Assembly: GCF_000955975.1 (NCBI RefSeq)
Contig: NZ_JYJF01000103.1
Span: 1 to 27,732 of the forward strand
Direction of reading: 5' to 3'
DNA: 27,732 bases
Source: Saccharothrix sp. ST-888
Lineage (GTDB): Bacteria > Actinomycetota > Actinomycetes > Streptomycetales > Streptomycetaceae
This document shows, piece after piece, positions 8,079-16,163 of the stretch. The position numbers and the translations under genes are program-made. Position 1 is the stretch's first letter. Each line of letters begins with the position of its first letter. The notes under the pieces are model-generated. The model worked only from the letters and a program-made list of their open reading frames with translations. It was not told where the DNA came from and made no database searches.

Positions 8079-8111
8079 GGGACCCTGTCGGCCGGGCGCC
8101 GACGGGGTCCC
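8079..8111 (+). terminator. strong stem-loop terminator after rpe
   Basis: GGGACCCTGTCGGC (8079-8092), loop CGGGC, GCCGACGGGGTCCC (8098-8111): a 14-bp stem with one G-U pair, 50 bp after the rpe stop. It lacks a U-tract, as is usual in Streptomyces. Confidence 0.85.
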
Positions 8112-8232
8112 TGCCCCATGGGAGTTGACAGAGCCTCGGTGGTTCGTGCGGACGGCGGGACGGGTGTCGGCCTCGCTGCTGCGGCCGGATCCCGGGTGGC
8201 GGGGTGCGGTGTCGGCATCCGTGAGTACGGGG

Positions 8233-8261
8233 CTGACGCTTCGTGGACCGTACGGTATGAC
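8233..8261 (+). promoter_or_regulatory. candidate sigma-70-type promoter for the pirin gene
   Basis: CTGACG at 8233-8238, a 17-bp spacer and TATGAC at 8256-8261, about 45 bp upstream of the ATG. Both hexamers are near the housekeeping (HrdB) consensus. Assigned by eye. Confidence 0.45.
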
Positions 8262-8306
8262 TCGGTACTGCCGTGAACCCCTCTGTCAGCCAGCCCTGGA
8301 GTGCGA

Positions 8307-9266
8307 ATGAGCAACCTCGACCTCAAGCCCGCCACGACCCGTTGCGGTGGGGAGGCCAGTACCGGGCCGGTGAAGGAGCTGTTGACCGGCCGTCAGGTGA
8401 AGCTGGGCGAGTCCACCGCAGTGCGCCGACTGCTGCCCAACCTCGGGCGGCGGATGGTCGGTGCCTGGTGCTTCGTCGACCACTACGGTCCGGACGACAT
8501 CGCGGACGAGCCCGGCATGCAGGTGCCCCCGCACCCGCACATGGGCCTGCAGACCGTCAGTTGGCTGCACGAGGGCGAGGTGCTCCATCGCGACAGCCTC
8601 GGCAGCCTGCAGGCCGTACGGCCCTTCGAGCTCGGCCTGATGACCTCCGGCCGGGCGATCTCGCACTCGGAGGAGTCCCCGCGCGAGCATGCCCGTCTGC
8701 TGCACGGCGCACAGCTCTGGGTCGCGCTCCCCGACGAGCACCGGCACGCCGCCCCCGCCTTCGAGCACCACGCCGACCTGCCGAAGGTCACGGCGGCGGG
8801 CCTGGACGCCACCCTGATCCTGGGCTCCCTGGACGGCGCGACCTCGCCCGGCCGGACGTACACGCCGCTGGTCGGCGCCGATCTGACGCTGCGTGAGGGC
8901 GCCGAACACCGGCTGCCGCTGGAGCCGGAGTTCGAGTACGCGGTACTCGCGATGGCCGGCAGCGTGGACGTGGACGGCGTCCGGGTCGAGCCCGACTCGA
9001 TGCTCTACCTGGGCTGCGGGCGCCGCGAACTCCCGCTGCTGGCAAGGACGGACAGTTCGATCCTGCTGATCGGCGGCGAGCCGTTCGACGAGAAGATCGT
9101 GATGTGGTGGAACTTCATCGGCCGATCCAGTGAGGAGATCGTACAGGCGCGATCTGACTGGATGGAAGGGTCGAGGTTCGGCGAGGTGCACGGCTACGAC
9201 GGGGAGCGCTTGGCCGCACCTACGCTGCCCTCGGTGCCGATGAAGCCACGGGGAAGGGCTGGCTGA
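8307..9266 (+). CDS. pirin family protein (bicupin)
   Basis: 319 aa. The N-terminal cupin carries the pirin metal site: PHPHMGLQTVSWLHEGEVLHRDSLG and later GRAISHSEESP, giving the expected His, His, His and Glu ligands. DHYGPDDIAD matches the usual 'DHFGP' element near residue 60, and a second cupin-like domain occupies residues ~195-280. Pirins bind Fe or other divalent metals; some have quercetin dioxygenase activity and others act as redox-linked regulators. No specific role can be told here. The ATG at 8307 is favoured over an upstream GTG at 8301 because GGAG sits 5-6 nt before it. It ends before a strong hairpin at 9332. Confidence 0.88.
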   Translation: MSNLDLKPATTRCGGEASTGPVKELLTGRQVKLGESTAVRRLLPNLGRRMVGAWCFVDHYGPDDIADEPGMQVPPHPHMGLQTVSWLHEGEVLHRDSLGSLQAVRPFELGLMTSGRAISHSEESPREHARLLHGAQLWVALPDEHRHAAPAFEHHADLPKVTAAGLDATLILGSLDGATSPGRTYTPLVGADLTLREGAEHRLPLEPEFEYAVLAMAGSVDVDGVRVEPDSMLYLGCGRRELPLLARTDSSILLIGGEPFDEKIVMWWNFIGRSSEEIVQARSDWMEGSRFGEVHGYDGERLAAPTLPSVPMKPRGRAG

Positions 9267-9331
9267 ACTGGGCTTATATGCCTGGAGCTGCGACCCGTGG
9301 CGTGCTTCGTGGAGTACCGCTTGGTGCGGCT

Positions 9332-9352
9332 GGGGGCTCCTCGGGAGCCCCC
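9332..9352 (+). terminator. stem-loop terminator after pirin gene
   Basis: GGGGGCTCC (9332-9340), loop TCG, GGAGCCCCC (9344-9352): a 9-bp all-matched stem, 65 bp after the pirin stop. Confidence 0.8.
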
Positions 9353-9440
9353 ACCGCGAGGACCTATGAGCCTTCTGGGCGTTGGCCCGCCAGTAGTGCG
9401 GGAGTCGCGAGTATGGCCTTCTGTGACAGCCTTTAGTCAG

Positions 9441-9460
9441 ACCAATGCTGACCAATGCTG
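9441..9460. repeat. tandem decamer repeat
   Basis: ACCAATGCTG occurs twice in direct contact, followed by AC, in an intergenic region. Too short to identify; possibly a target-site or slippage duplication. Confidence 0.7.
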
Positions 9461-9526
9461 ACTTGCCTGATGATCCGTCAGTTGAATGGGTCTAGGCCAA
9501 TGCAGGCCCAGTCGTCCTGGCGGAGG

Positions 9527-9552
9527 CGCTGCGGGCGGGCCCGCCGGCAGCG
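9527..9552. promoter_or_regulatory. 26-bp near-perfect palindrome
   Basis: CGCTGC-G-GGCGGG | CCCGCC-G-GCAGCG: 12 of 13 symmetric positions pair, with a single G-G mismatch. It could be a bidirectional terminator isolating the defence-type gene or an operator about 235 bp upstream of it. Confidence 0.45.
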
Positions 9553-9753
9553 ACTCACTGTAGCTATCAGTCGAGCGTGGGACTGATGCGGCGGTGATCG
9601 CGATCGGCCTCTTGCCCAGGCTGGCCGAAATCGCTCACGGCTACGCTGCTGGCGCTCGACAGTGGGCAGTCTGCATTCAAGCGGCGCCGTACGGGTAAAC
9701 AGGCGCTCCGGACCTGCGGGCGTCGCTTGACGGCCCGGCATGGGAAAGGCCTC

Positions 9754-9786
9754 TTGACTGTCCGACCGAGCTGCCATGCTTCCGCT
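9754..9786 (+). promoter_or_regulatory. possible promoter giving a leaderless transcript
   Basis: TTGACT at 9754-9759 and CATGCT at 9775-9780 (15-bp spacing, shorter than ideal) would place the transcription start at or next to the ATG at 9787. That ATG has no visible SD, consistent with a leaderless mRNA, which is common in Streptomyces. Weak evidence. Confidence 0.25.
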
Positions 9787-12700
9787 ATGGCCAGCAAAAG
9801 AAGGGCGTCGGGAGGGAAGGGCCGACCCGTTCGGCCCCTGCCGCAGAGCGGCGCGAGTAATGGACCTGTTGAAGCACTGTGGACGGCGACGCGTTCGGGA
9901 GCGCGGGCTGTCCGCGGGTTCCACTATCAGGATGCCGTCGGGGCGTGGCTTTGCGGTCGCGTCCTGTCCGGTGCCCTCGTCGCCGATCGCATCGTCCCGG
10001 AGGGACTGGAAGACCTGTCGTGTGACGGCACGACTTCCTGGCACGTCCAGGTGAAGTCCCGGCAGGAACGAATCGGTGACTTTACCGTTCCAGGTGTAGC
10101 CGATCACCTCGTTGCCATGGCCGAGGCACACGCGAAGCGCGAACAGGCAGGAGCGGTTGGCCGGCCGGTCCTTGTTCTCGAAAGGCCAGTCAACGGTGAG
10201 TGGTTCACCGAGTGGGGCCGGCCGCTGAGTGCTCTGCCGGACGATCATTCGTTGCTGCTGGAACTCGACAGGAAGGCTACCGAGGCCGGTCTGAGTGGCA
10301 ATGAAGTCGACGCCTGGTGTAACGCGGTCAGCCTCTACGTGCTGCCGTGGCGTGTCGCAGCCGAGGACACCTGCACTGCCGTGGTGCAGCGGTTCGGCCT
10401 GCTGCCCGCAGGGGCTGAGTCGGTGGTGCTGGCGCTGCGCAACGCAGTGGCAGACCACGCTGATACCAACGCGGTGGCAGGCTTTGCAGGGGCTGTCGGG
10501 CTGAGTCGAACGAACATTGCGAGGATCGCGACGGAAGTCGCGGAAACCATCGACCGCGACTCCCTGGAGGAGGCGCTGGCCACGGGCGTCTGCGAGCCAG
10601 TGGACTTCGACCGACCGCTACGAGCAGCCGGATTCTACGAGGGCATCAATGTGCAGCCCGGCCACATCGCCGCTGGCCTACCTGCCCCCAGGCCAGCCCT
10701 GACCGGCCAGGTCGCGGCGGCAATCGACCGAGGAGGGAGTGTCCTTGTTACCGGCCCGTCCGGAGTTGGCAAGTCGACCGTCATGTGGGCGGCCGCCTAC
10801 GCGACGAGGCACGTCCTCTGGTACCGGATCAGGCGCCTTCAGGACAAGGACACCGCCGCGCTGGTACGACTCGCCAGAGGCCTGAAGCCGTCGACTCGGT
10901 CCCCGGTCGGATTCGTGGTGGACGGCATCGGGATCGGCGCGGCCGAGGCCTGGGACGTCCTCCTGCGTGAACTCGCCCCGGTTCCGGGTGTGATGCTGCT
11001 GGGTTCTGTTCGAAGCGAGGATCTGCTGCCCCTCCGAACCCGCGGCGACTGCACTCAGATCTCTGTAGGCCTCGATGAGGAGGTGGCGGAGCAGATCCAT
11101 ACCGGACTGGTTGCGTCCGGTGCCTCGACGGCTCCGCACTGGCGGGAGGCATACGAAGCTGCGGACGGATTGACGCTGGAGTTCACACACCTTCTCACGC
11201 GCGGACGACGGCTCTCGGACGTCCTGGCGGATCAGGTCGACCGGCGCGTGGTCGAAGGGCGGCAGACGGAGATCGAGGTCCTGGCCATGCTCTCGGTGGC
11301 CCACCGATGGGGCGCCGACCTGTCGGTGCGGGCACTTCAGCAGCAACTGGGGGTGGGAGACGCGGACCTTCGAGTCGCGCTGTCCCGCCTGGTTGACGAG
11401 CACCTCGTCCATGAGCAGATGGGTCGGCTGTCCGGGTTGCACCAGCTGCGTTCGGGCCGCTTGGCCGACGCCGTGCATGCGGTGCCGCCACCGATGCTGG
11501 ACGAGACCGTGATCGCGGTCATGCGGATACTGGAAGACGGACAGCTCCAACCATTCGTGGCCGGCGTCCTCACCGAGCGCCCCGACCTCGATTCCGTCGT
11601 CCTTGAGCAGGTCACAGCCGAACTCGCGCGCAGGACCGGCGCGGAGGCGATCATCGGGGTCCTACAGGCGCTGCGATTGGTCGACTTCACCCGCTGTGCC
11701 GGCGATTGGGCACGGATTCTCGAGCGGCATCGGGTGTCGCCCGCGCACCGGCGCATCACCCTGAAGCTCGCGCTGACCACCAAGGAACCGCTGCCGAACC
11801 TGAAGCCCGAGATCGCCGCGGCCATTGCCGAGATCAAGGCGGCCGGCCAGCTGGGAGCACCTCTGCGCGACGCGCTGGTGGCCCGGCTCGGGATGCCCGA
11901 GTTGGGGCGTCGTCTTGCGCAGTGCGGGAGTCAGGAGGTGGCACAGCGGTTCCTGGCGGTACTCGTTGGAACGGATCTGGACCTCACGGGTTGGCCGGCC
12001 GTACTCGCTGGGTCACCGTTCGGTCAGCTGGTTGCAGCCTCACCGATCAAGTCGCTGGGAGACATCCTTACGACAGCCCGCGCCGTATCGGTTGCTCTGG
12101 CTGAGAGCCTTCTGGACGTGGCCGGCGGAGAGGAGGCCGTCATGAGGGGGCTCAGGGCTCATTCACCTTGGGTCACCGAGGTGTCCGTCATGGAGCAGGA
12201 CAGTGGCGCGGTAGCCTACGCCCGCCTGCTGCAGATATCTGATCGGATCCAGCCGGATGTGGACAAGGCGACCGTGGAGTTCGGACGGCTCCTATTGCGC
12301 TGCCTGCCACGGTGCGAAAGCGTCGACGTCCAGACCCTGCTGCCTGGCGGAATCCCCCTGACCTTCGGAGACCTCACGAGCGGGCTCAGCAAGCTGCAAC
12401 GCCGCTACGACAGCTCACCGACCCAAGTGGCATGGTTCCGCGCCCAGGCTCTGATCGCCACAGCGGCGGCTGGCACATCCGACTGGACGAGTCGAACGGC
12501 CTCCGTAGCCGTCATCATCCCGACGCTGCACCGATACCTGGCGACCCTCACCCGAGTTTGGTGCATGGGCCGCAGTCGGCCCCGGGACATCACCGAACTG
12601 GAGACGATGCAGGCCACTTTGCAGGAGCAGGCCGCCGCGCTGACGTTGCCCGCGGACAGCGCCAGCCTGTCCGCACTTCCCGCCGACGACGCCGTTGAGG

Positions 12701-13815
12701 ACGTCTGGGTCGACCGACTGCAACTGCTCGCTGACGGGATCACGGACAGCCTCACCCGAAGGCTTCTCGACCCTCAGGAGCATCGATCGCTGGCCTGTTA
12801 TGCCCGAGACACTCTGAGTGTGACCGCGCTGCGCGTGCGGGACGAAGAACGCTGGTACCTCATCGGTCAGGAACCGCCGGACTTCCTCAACCAGTTGGCG
12901 GGGATGCTCGATGACCTGCACGCCGTTCTCGCGGAACTCGTCTGGGGCGGTCTCGAGCCGAAATCGATCATGACCGAGGCGCGGTCAGGGCCGTCGGCCG
13001 AGGCGTTCGCCCGTGCTGCGGCTCTTGCCCGCAGGACCGCGGAAGCACGGGCGAACGCTGTCCAGCACAAGCTCCAGGCCGATGCCGAGGCCATGGGGCT
13101 CTCGGTCCGGCTTTACACCCAGCCACTCTCTGATGCCAACGCGACGGAATGGCCGGCTGTGGGGATGGCGGTGGGAGTGGAACTCGGTGACCTCGCCGAG
13201 TGGCCAGTGGTGGTGGAACAGCTGAGCGGTCTGCTGCGACATGACTTCGTATCCCAAGGAAACCGCAGGGCAGTCCTCCTCGTCCCCCTCCTCGACGGCA
13301 GGCCGGTCAGGCTCCTGGCACAGAAGCTGCAGACCACGCTGTGGCCGGGGACCGACCTTTTCGACACCTGGGGCGCGGAACTTCCTGAGCCGTACCCGAC
13401 TCCGCTCACCGACGCTGCGATCGGTGCCCACCAGGCTCTCCAATGCCTTTCCGCACTGGCTCACCTGATGACCCTGCGGGATCCCGATCCGCGGCACCAG
13501 GAAGTCGCAGACCAGGCCGGGGCTGAGGTCGTGCAGGCGGTCCGCGTCATCACGGAACTCCAGCCCGAGGACCCCATCATCGGTGAGGTCGTGGGATTCC
13601 TCAATTCCGTCGCCCGTCGGGTGGCAAGCGAGTTCGCGGCAGATGCCGCGCTGCAGGAGCCTGAGGTACCGAACCTCGCCATCTCGCTCGCTCGTGGCCT
13701 GACCGGCAATCCGACAGACGACTTCCTGCAGTTGGATGGCATGATTTCGATCGCCCTGCGATGGGACCTTGATCCAGACCGTAGGGCAAGGCTCCTTGCT
13801 GGAGCCGATGATTGA
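9787..13815 (+). CDS. nuclease-NTPase protein, candidate antiphage STAND protein
   Basis: 1342 aa. Residues ~36-140 look like a PD-(D/E)xK nuclease of the Cap4/DUF4297 kind: SGARAVRGFHYQDAVGAWL (the GF-YQ helix), PEGLEDLSCD, then WHVQVKSRQ with Q88 and K90 as the QxK element. A P-loop NTPase core follows: Walker A GPSGVGKST (323-331), Walker B-like GFVVDGIG (375-382), and an Arg in LLGSVRSED as a sensor. VRALQQQLGVGDADLRVALSRLVDEHLV (~530-560) fits a winged helix. The remaining ~750 residues are helical, of no recognised family, and could be a sensor. This order (nuclease, STAND-like NTPase, long C-terminal sensor) is that of Avs-type and related defence proteins, so phage sensing followed by DNA cleavage is the likely role, by inference. 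The ATG at 9787 was chosen over GTG 9727 because conserved-looking sequence begins after it. It stands alone and converges on folE. Confidence 0.72.
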   Translation: MASKRRASGGKGRPVRPLPQSGASNGPVEALWTATRSGARAVRGFHYQDAVGAWLCGRVLSGALVADRIVPEGLEDLSCDGTTSWHVQVKSRQERIGDFTVPGVADHLVAMAEAHAKREQAGAVGRPVLVLERPVNGEWFTEWGRPLSALPDDHSLLLELDRKATEAGLSGNEVDAWCNAVSLYVLPWRVAAEDTCTAVVQRFGLLPAGAESVVLALRNAVADHADTNAVAGFAGAVGLSRTNIARIATEVAETIDRDSLEEALATGVCEPVDFDRPLRAAGFYEGINVQPGHIAAGLPAPRPALTGQVAAAIDRGGSVLVTGPSGVGKSTVMWAAAYATRHVLWYRIRRLQDKDTAALVRLARGLKPSTRSPVGFVVDGIGIGAAEAWDVLLRELAPVPGVMLLGSVRSEDLLPLRTRGDCTQISVGLDEEVAEQIHTGLVASGASTAPHWREAYEAADGLTLEFTHLLTRGRRLSDVLADQVDRRVVEGRQTEIEVLAMLSVAHRWGADLSVRALQQQLGVGDADLRVALSRLVDEHLVHEQMGRLSGLHQLRSGRLADAVHAVPPPMLDETVIAVMRILEDGQLQPFVAGVLTERPDLDSVVLEQVTAELARRTGAEAIIGVLQALRLVDFTRCAGDWARILERHRVSPAHRRITLKLALTTKEPLPNLKPEIAAAIAEIKAAGQLGAPLRDALVARLGMPELGRRLAQCGSQEVAQRFLAVLVGTDLDLTGWPAVLAGSPFGQLVAASPIKSLGDILTTARAVSVALAESLLDVAGGEEAVMRGLRAHSPWVTEVSVMEQDSGAVAYARLLQISDRIQPDVDKATVEFGRLLLRCLPRCESVDVQTLLPGGIPLTFGDLTSGLSKLQRRYDSSPTQVAWFRAQALIATAAAGTSDWTSRTASVAVIIPTLHRYLATLTRVWCMGRSRPRDITELETMQATLQEQAAALTLPADSASLSALPADDAVEDVWVDRLQLLADGITDSLTRRLLDPQEHRSLACYARDTLSVTALRVRDEERWYLIGQEPPDFLNQLAGMLDDLHAVLAELVWGGLEPKSIMTEARSGPSAEAFARAAALARRTAEARANAVQHKLQADAEAMGLSVRLYTQPLSDANATEWPAVGMAVGVELGDLAEWPVVVEQLSGLLRHDFVSQGNRRAVLLVPLLDGRPVRLLAQKLQTTLWPGTDLFDTWGAELPEPYPTPLTDAAIGAHQALQCLSALAHLMTLRDPDPRHQEVADQAGAEVVQAVRVITELQPEDPIIGEVVGFLNSVARRVASEFAADAALQEPEVPNLAISLARGLTGNPTDDFLQLDGMISIALRWDLDPDRRARLLAGADD

Positions 13816-13910
13816 TCATCGCCGAGTGGTCTCGGATGCGACACGCACAGACGGGGCGATGCCCCACTCCCGGCTCCAGATCCATGCTGGGAGTTGGGGG
13901 TTGTTTTCCG

Positions 13911-14531
13911 TTACCGCCAGGTCGCGGTTGCCAGGCGTTCGACGCGCGTCGCGAGGTCGGGGTCGCTGGCAGTGCGGCCGAGGCGACACGAAGTGATGGT
14001 TCGGACGCCGCTGGCTTCGACCCCGCGCATGCTCATGCAGAGGTGCTCGCCCTCCGCGTAGACGGCTACATCATCCGTGCCGGCGGCCTTGGCGATGGCG
14101 GCGGCCACCTGGTCGGTGATGCGCTCTTGGAGCTGGAGGCCGTGCGTGTGGGCTCGAAGTTGACGCACAAGCTTGGACAGACCGAGAACCTTGGCGTGCG
14201 GCACGTAGGCGATGGACACGTTTAACCGGAACGGCAGCAGATGATGCTCGCACAGGCTCCATGCTTCGATGCCGCGGAGCAGGACGAGGCCGTCGGCGTC
14301 TGTCGTGTGGTTGAAGACGGTGTCGACCGAACCGGCGTCATGGTCGAGGAACTCGGCCCACCAGCGCGCAACTCGGCTGGGGGTGTCGACCAGGCCTTCG
14401 CGGTCAGGGTCCTCGCCGATCGCGTCGAGCAGTTGGCGAACGAGGCTGGTGACGCGGACTGTGTCGACGGGCCGGCGGTCGCGGGGAGCGGGACGCAGTA
14501 TCGCGGCCAGGGTGGTTGTGTCAGCAGGCAT
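13911..14531 (-). CDS. folE: GTP cyclohydrolase I
   Basis: 206 aa. It converts GTP to 7,8-dihydroneopterin triphosphate, the first step to folate and also to preQ0. Zinc ligands and active site are intact: CEHHLLPF (Cys and His ligands), SIAYVPHAKVLGLSKLVR, and EGEHLCMSMRGV (second Cys ligand). DREGLVDTPSRVARWWAEF matches the family N-terminal motif. SD GAAGGGA lies 7 nt before the ATG. It lies downstream of the que-containing operon on the same strand, 154 bp after the PIG-L gene, so it may have its own promoter or sit at the end of a long transcript. Streptomyces already carry a housekeeping folE in the folate locus, so this copy is probably dedicated to making dihydroneopterin triphosphate for QueD encoded here. 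Confidence 0.95.
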   Translation of the reverse strand: MPADTTTLAAILRPAPRDRRPVDTVRVTSLVRQLLDAIGEDPDREGLVDTPSRVARWWAEFLDHDAGSVDTVFNHTTDADGLVLLRGIEAWSLCEHHLLPFRLNVSIAYVPHAKVLGLSKLVRQLRAHTHGLQLQERITDQVAAAIAKAAGTDDVAVYAEGEHLCMSMRGVEASGVRTITSCRLGRTASDPDLATRVERLATATWR

Positions 14532-14685
14532 GTTGGATCCCTTCGCTGATGGTTGGTTGGGGTCGGGAGGTCACGACGCCTATGGTGCTGGGGGTGTGCG
14601 GGGGCCTTGACGCCTTGGAAGCCGCGCCGGCCATGCGCGGGGCGGGTTCTGGGGCTGAGAAGAGCAGAGGCCAGGGGGCAGTCGG

Positions 14686-15303
14686 TCAGAGCTGGGTGGC
14701 TGGGGGGAGACGGCCGAGGACCGGAACGGCGGTGAAGGCCTCGCCGCGGGCGCTCCCGATGCGGGCGCCCCAGAGGCGGCCGAGGTTCTCGGCCATAGGG
14801 CCGAAGTGCTCTTCGATCGGCTGGGAGGTGTGCTCGCGTAACGCCTTCATCTTCGTAGCGAAGGTGTGGGTGACATCGACGATCGTGGTGGCGTTGAGCG
14901 GACCGTCGAGGGTCAAGGAGTTGTAGGTGTCGCAGGTGTAGAGCCGGCGAGGGAAGCCGGTGGCGATCACGGCTTCAGGAAGGGCCTGCAGCACCTCATT
15001 TGCGACGGCGCGGTGCTCCGGGTGCACGTCCCGGAGGGGATGAGTAATTACCAGGTCTGGGCGAACATCCACGAGCAGTTGGTGGATGGCCGAGCTGTCC
15101 AGGACGGGGAGCTGCCGCAGTGCGGTGCCGAGGATCTCGGCACCCTTGGTGGCTTCGGCGTCCCGGACGGGATCACGGAAGGGGACGGCTACGGTGACGG
15201 GCGCGTGCGCGGCGTGGTGTGCAAGGGTTCCTCCCGCCCATAACTCGGCGTCGTCCGGGTGGGCGAAGAGAGCCAGCACGGAGCCTGGCAGCGCGGCCCT
15301 CAC
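14686..15303 (-). CDS. PIG-L/LmbE family deacetylase
   Basis: 205 aa. Zinc-dependent deacetylase fold: LALFAHPDDAELWAGG (H15 and D18 as metal ligands, D17 as likely base) and ITHPLRDVHPEHRAVANEV (the second His cluster). Characterised relatives remove N-acetyl groups from GlcNAc-type sugars, for example MshB of mycothiol, BshB of bacillithiol, and GlcNAc-PI and antibiotic deacetylases. The GTG start at 15303 overlaps the TGA of the upstream exonuclease gene (GTGA), so translation is coupled; longer open sequence above it is shadow. The partner GT4 glycosyltransferase two genes upstream makes a GlcNAc-transfer-then-deacetylate pair plausible, but the substrate is not known. Confidence 0.85.
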   Translation of the reverse strand: MRAALPGSVLALFAHPDDAELWAGGTLAHHAAHAPVTVAVPFRDPVRDAEATKGAEILGTALRQLPVLDSSAIHQLLVDVRPDLVITHPLRDVHPEHRAVANEVLQALPEAVIATGFPRRLYTCDTYNSLTLDGPLNATTIVDVTHTFATKMKALREHTSQPIEEHFGPMAENLGRLWGARIGSARGEAFTAVPVLGRLPPATQL

Positions 15304-16163
15304 CAGAGACCCAGTTTCTCGACGACGTCCGCGGGCTTGGGCAGTGTCGGGCTGACCTCGCCGGTCGGTGCGATCGGCACCGTGAGATCCCGGTGCATCG
15401 TGATCATGCCTTCCCAACGCAGGACGTCGTCCCAGGCCGCAGTGACGGCGGCACCCTTGGCTCCGACGAGCCGTCCCGAGTCGGGGAGCTGGTCGAGCGG
15501 CATGCCGTCGCGAAGGAGGCCGGCCGCCACCTTGGGCCCGACTCCCCGCACGCCGGGGATGTTGTCTGCGCTGTCGCCAGTCAGCGCGCGGAAGGCCGGC
15601 CACTGCTCGGGGGTGACGCCATAGCGCTCGACGACCTCGGCCGGGGTGATTAGGCGCCTGCTGGACTTCCGCGACCGGTTGATGATGCACACCTGGTCGG
15701 TGAGCAGCTGGTAGTAGTCGGCGTCTCGCGACATGATCCGCACCGGCCGGGTTGCCGCGGCCCGGGCGGCGAGCGTGGCGATGACGTCGTCGGCCTCGGC
15801 GTCGTCGACTTCCACCCAGCGGATGCCGTGCAGATTCAGGCCCTCCTTGACGGGAGCGAGAAACTGCAAGGGCTTGAGGGCCTCCGGCGTCGCTTCGCGG
15901 TTCGCCTTGTATTCGCCGTCGGCGGCGACGCGGTCGGCGGTTCCGTGTTCGCCGTCGAAGACAACGAGAACCTCCGGCGTGGTCACATCCAGGTCGTCGC
16001 GGATGGTGGCGCGCAGGAGCGCGAAGAAGGCGAAGAGGCCGGTCAGTTCGCGGCTCTTGTCACGGGAGAAGATGGGGGCGGGGAAGCCGAAGGTCCCGGC
16101 CCACAGGACGTTGAAGCCGTCAACGAGCAGCAGCGGTGCAGGGGTTACGGAGTTTTCGGGCAT
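15300..16163 (-). CDS. FEN-type 5'-3' exonuclease
   Basis: 287 aa (288 if the GTG at 16166 is used). It has the full acidic active site of the T5-exonuclease / DNA polymerase I N-terminal family: LLLVDGFNVLWAG, VVFDGEHG, GEYKANREATPEAL, VDDAEADDVIATLA, MSRDADYYQLLTDQV, and the helix-hairpin-helix region GDSADNIPGVRGVGPKVAAGLL. It acts on 5' flaps or nicked DNA in the cytoplasm, or on RNA-DNA hybrids. It is a stand-alone nuclease with no polymerase attached. Start choice: ATG 16163 gives a TGATG junction with the upstream GT4 gene and GTG 16166 gives GTGA; GAGG upstream fits either. Its position inside a deazaguanine/sugar operon is unexpected and suggests that nucleic acid is made, processed or protected there. 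Confidence 0.9.
   Translation of the reverse strand: MPENSVTPAPLLLVDGFNVLWAGTFGFPAPIFSRDKSRELTGLFAFFALLRATIRDDLDVTTPEVLVVFDGEHGTADRVAADGEYKANREATPEALKPLQFLAPVKEGLNLHGIRWVEVDDAEADDVIATLAARAAATRPVRIMSRDADYYQLLTDQVCIINRSRKSSRRLITPAEVVERYGVTPEQWPAFRALTGDSADNIPGVRGVGPKVAAGLLRDGMPLDQLPDSGRLVGAKGAAVTAAWDDVLRWEGMITMHRDLTVPIAPTGEVSPTLPKPADVVEKLGLW

Larger units (their letters stand above)
9267..9786. other. 520-bp intergenic region, terminator and palindromes
   Basis: No supported gene is present. It holds the pirin terminator (9332-9352), a perfect decamer tandem repeat (9441-9460), a 26-bp near-perfect palindrome (9527-9552), a 10-bp palindrome GATCGCGATC near 9595-9605 and a possible promoter just before 9787. 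The region marks the boundary between core-looking genes and accessory genes. Any transposase or phage remnant here is too degraded for me to identify. Confidence 0.5.

Noticed and set aside
6065..8335. 756-aa open frame on the minus strand
   Set aside because: It is an out-of-frame shadow across rpe, the SCO6745-like gene and the Tn3 relic; low-complexity Arg/Pro/Gly composition and no motifs.
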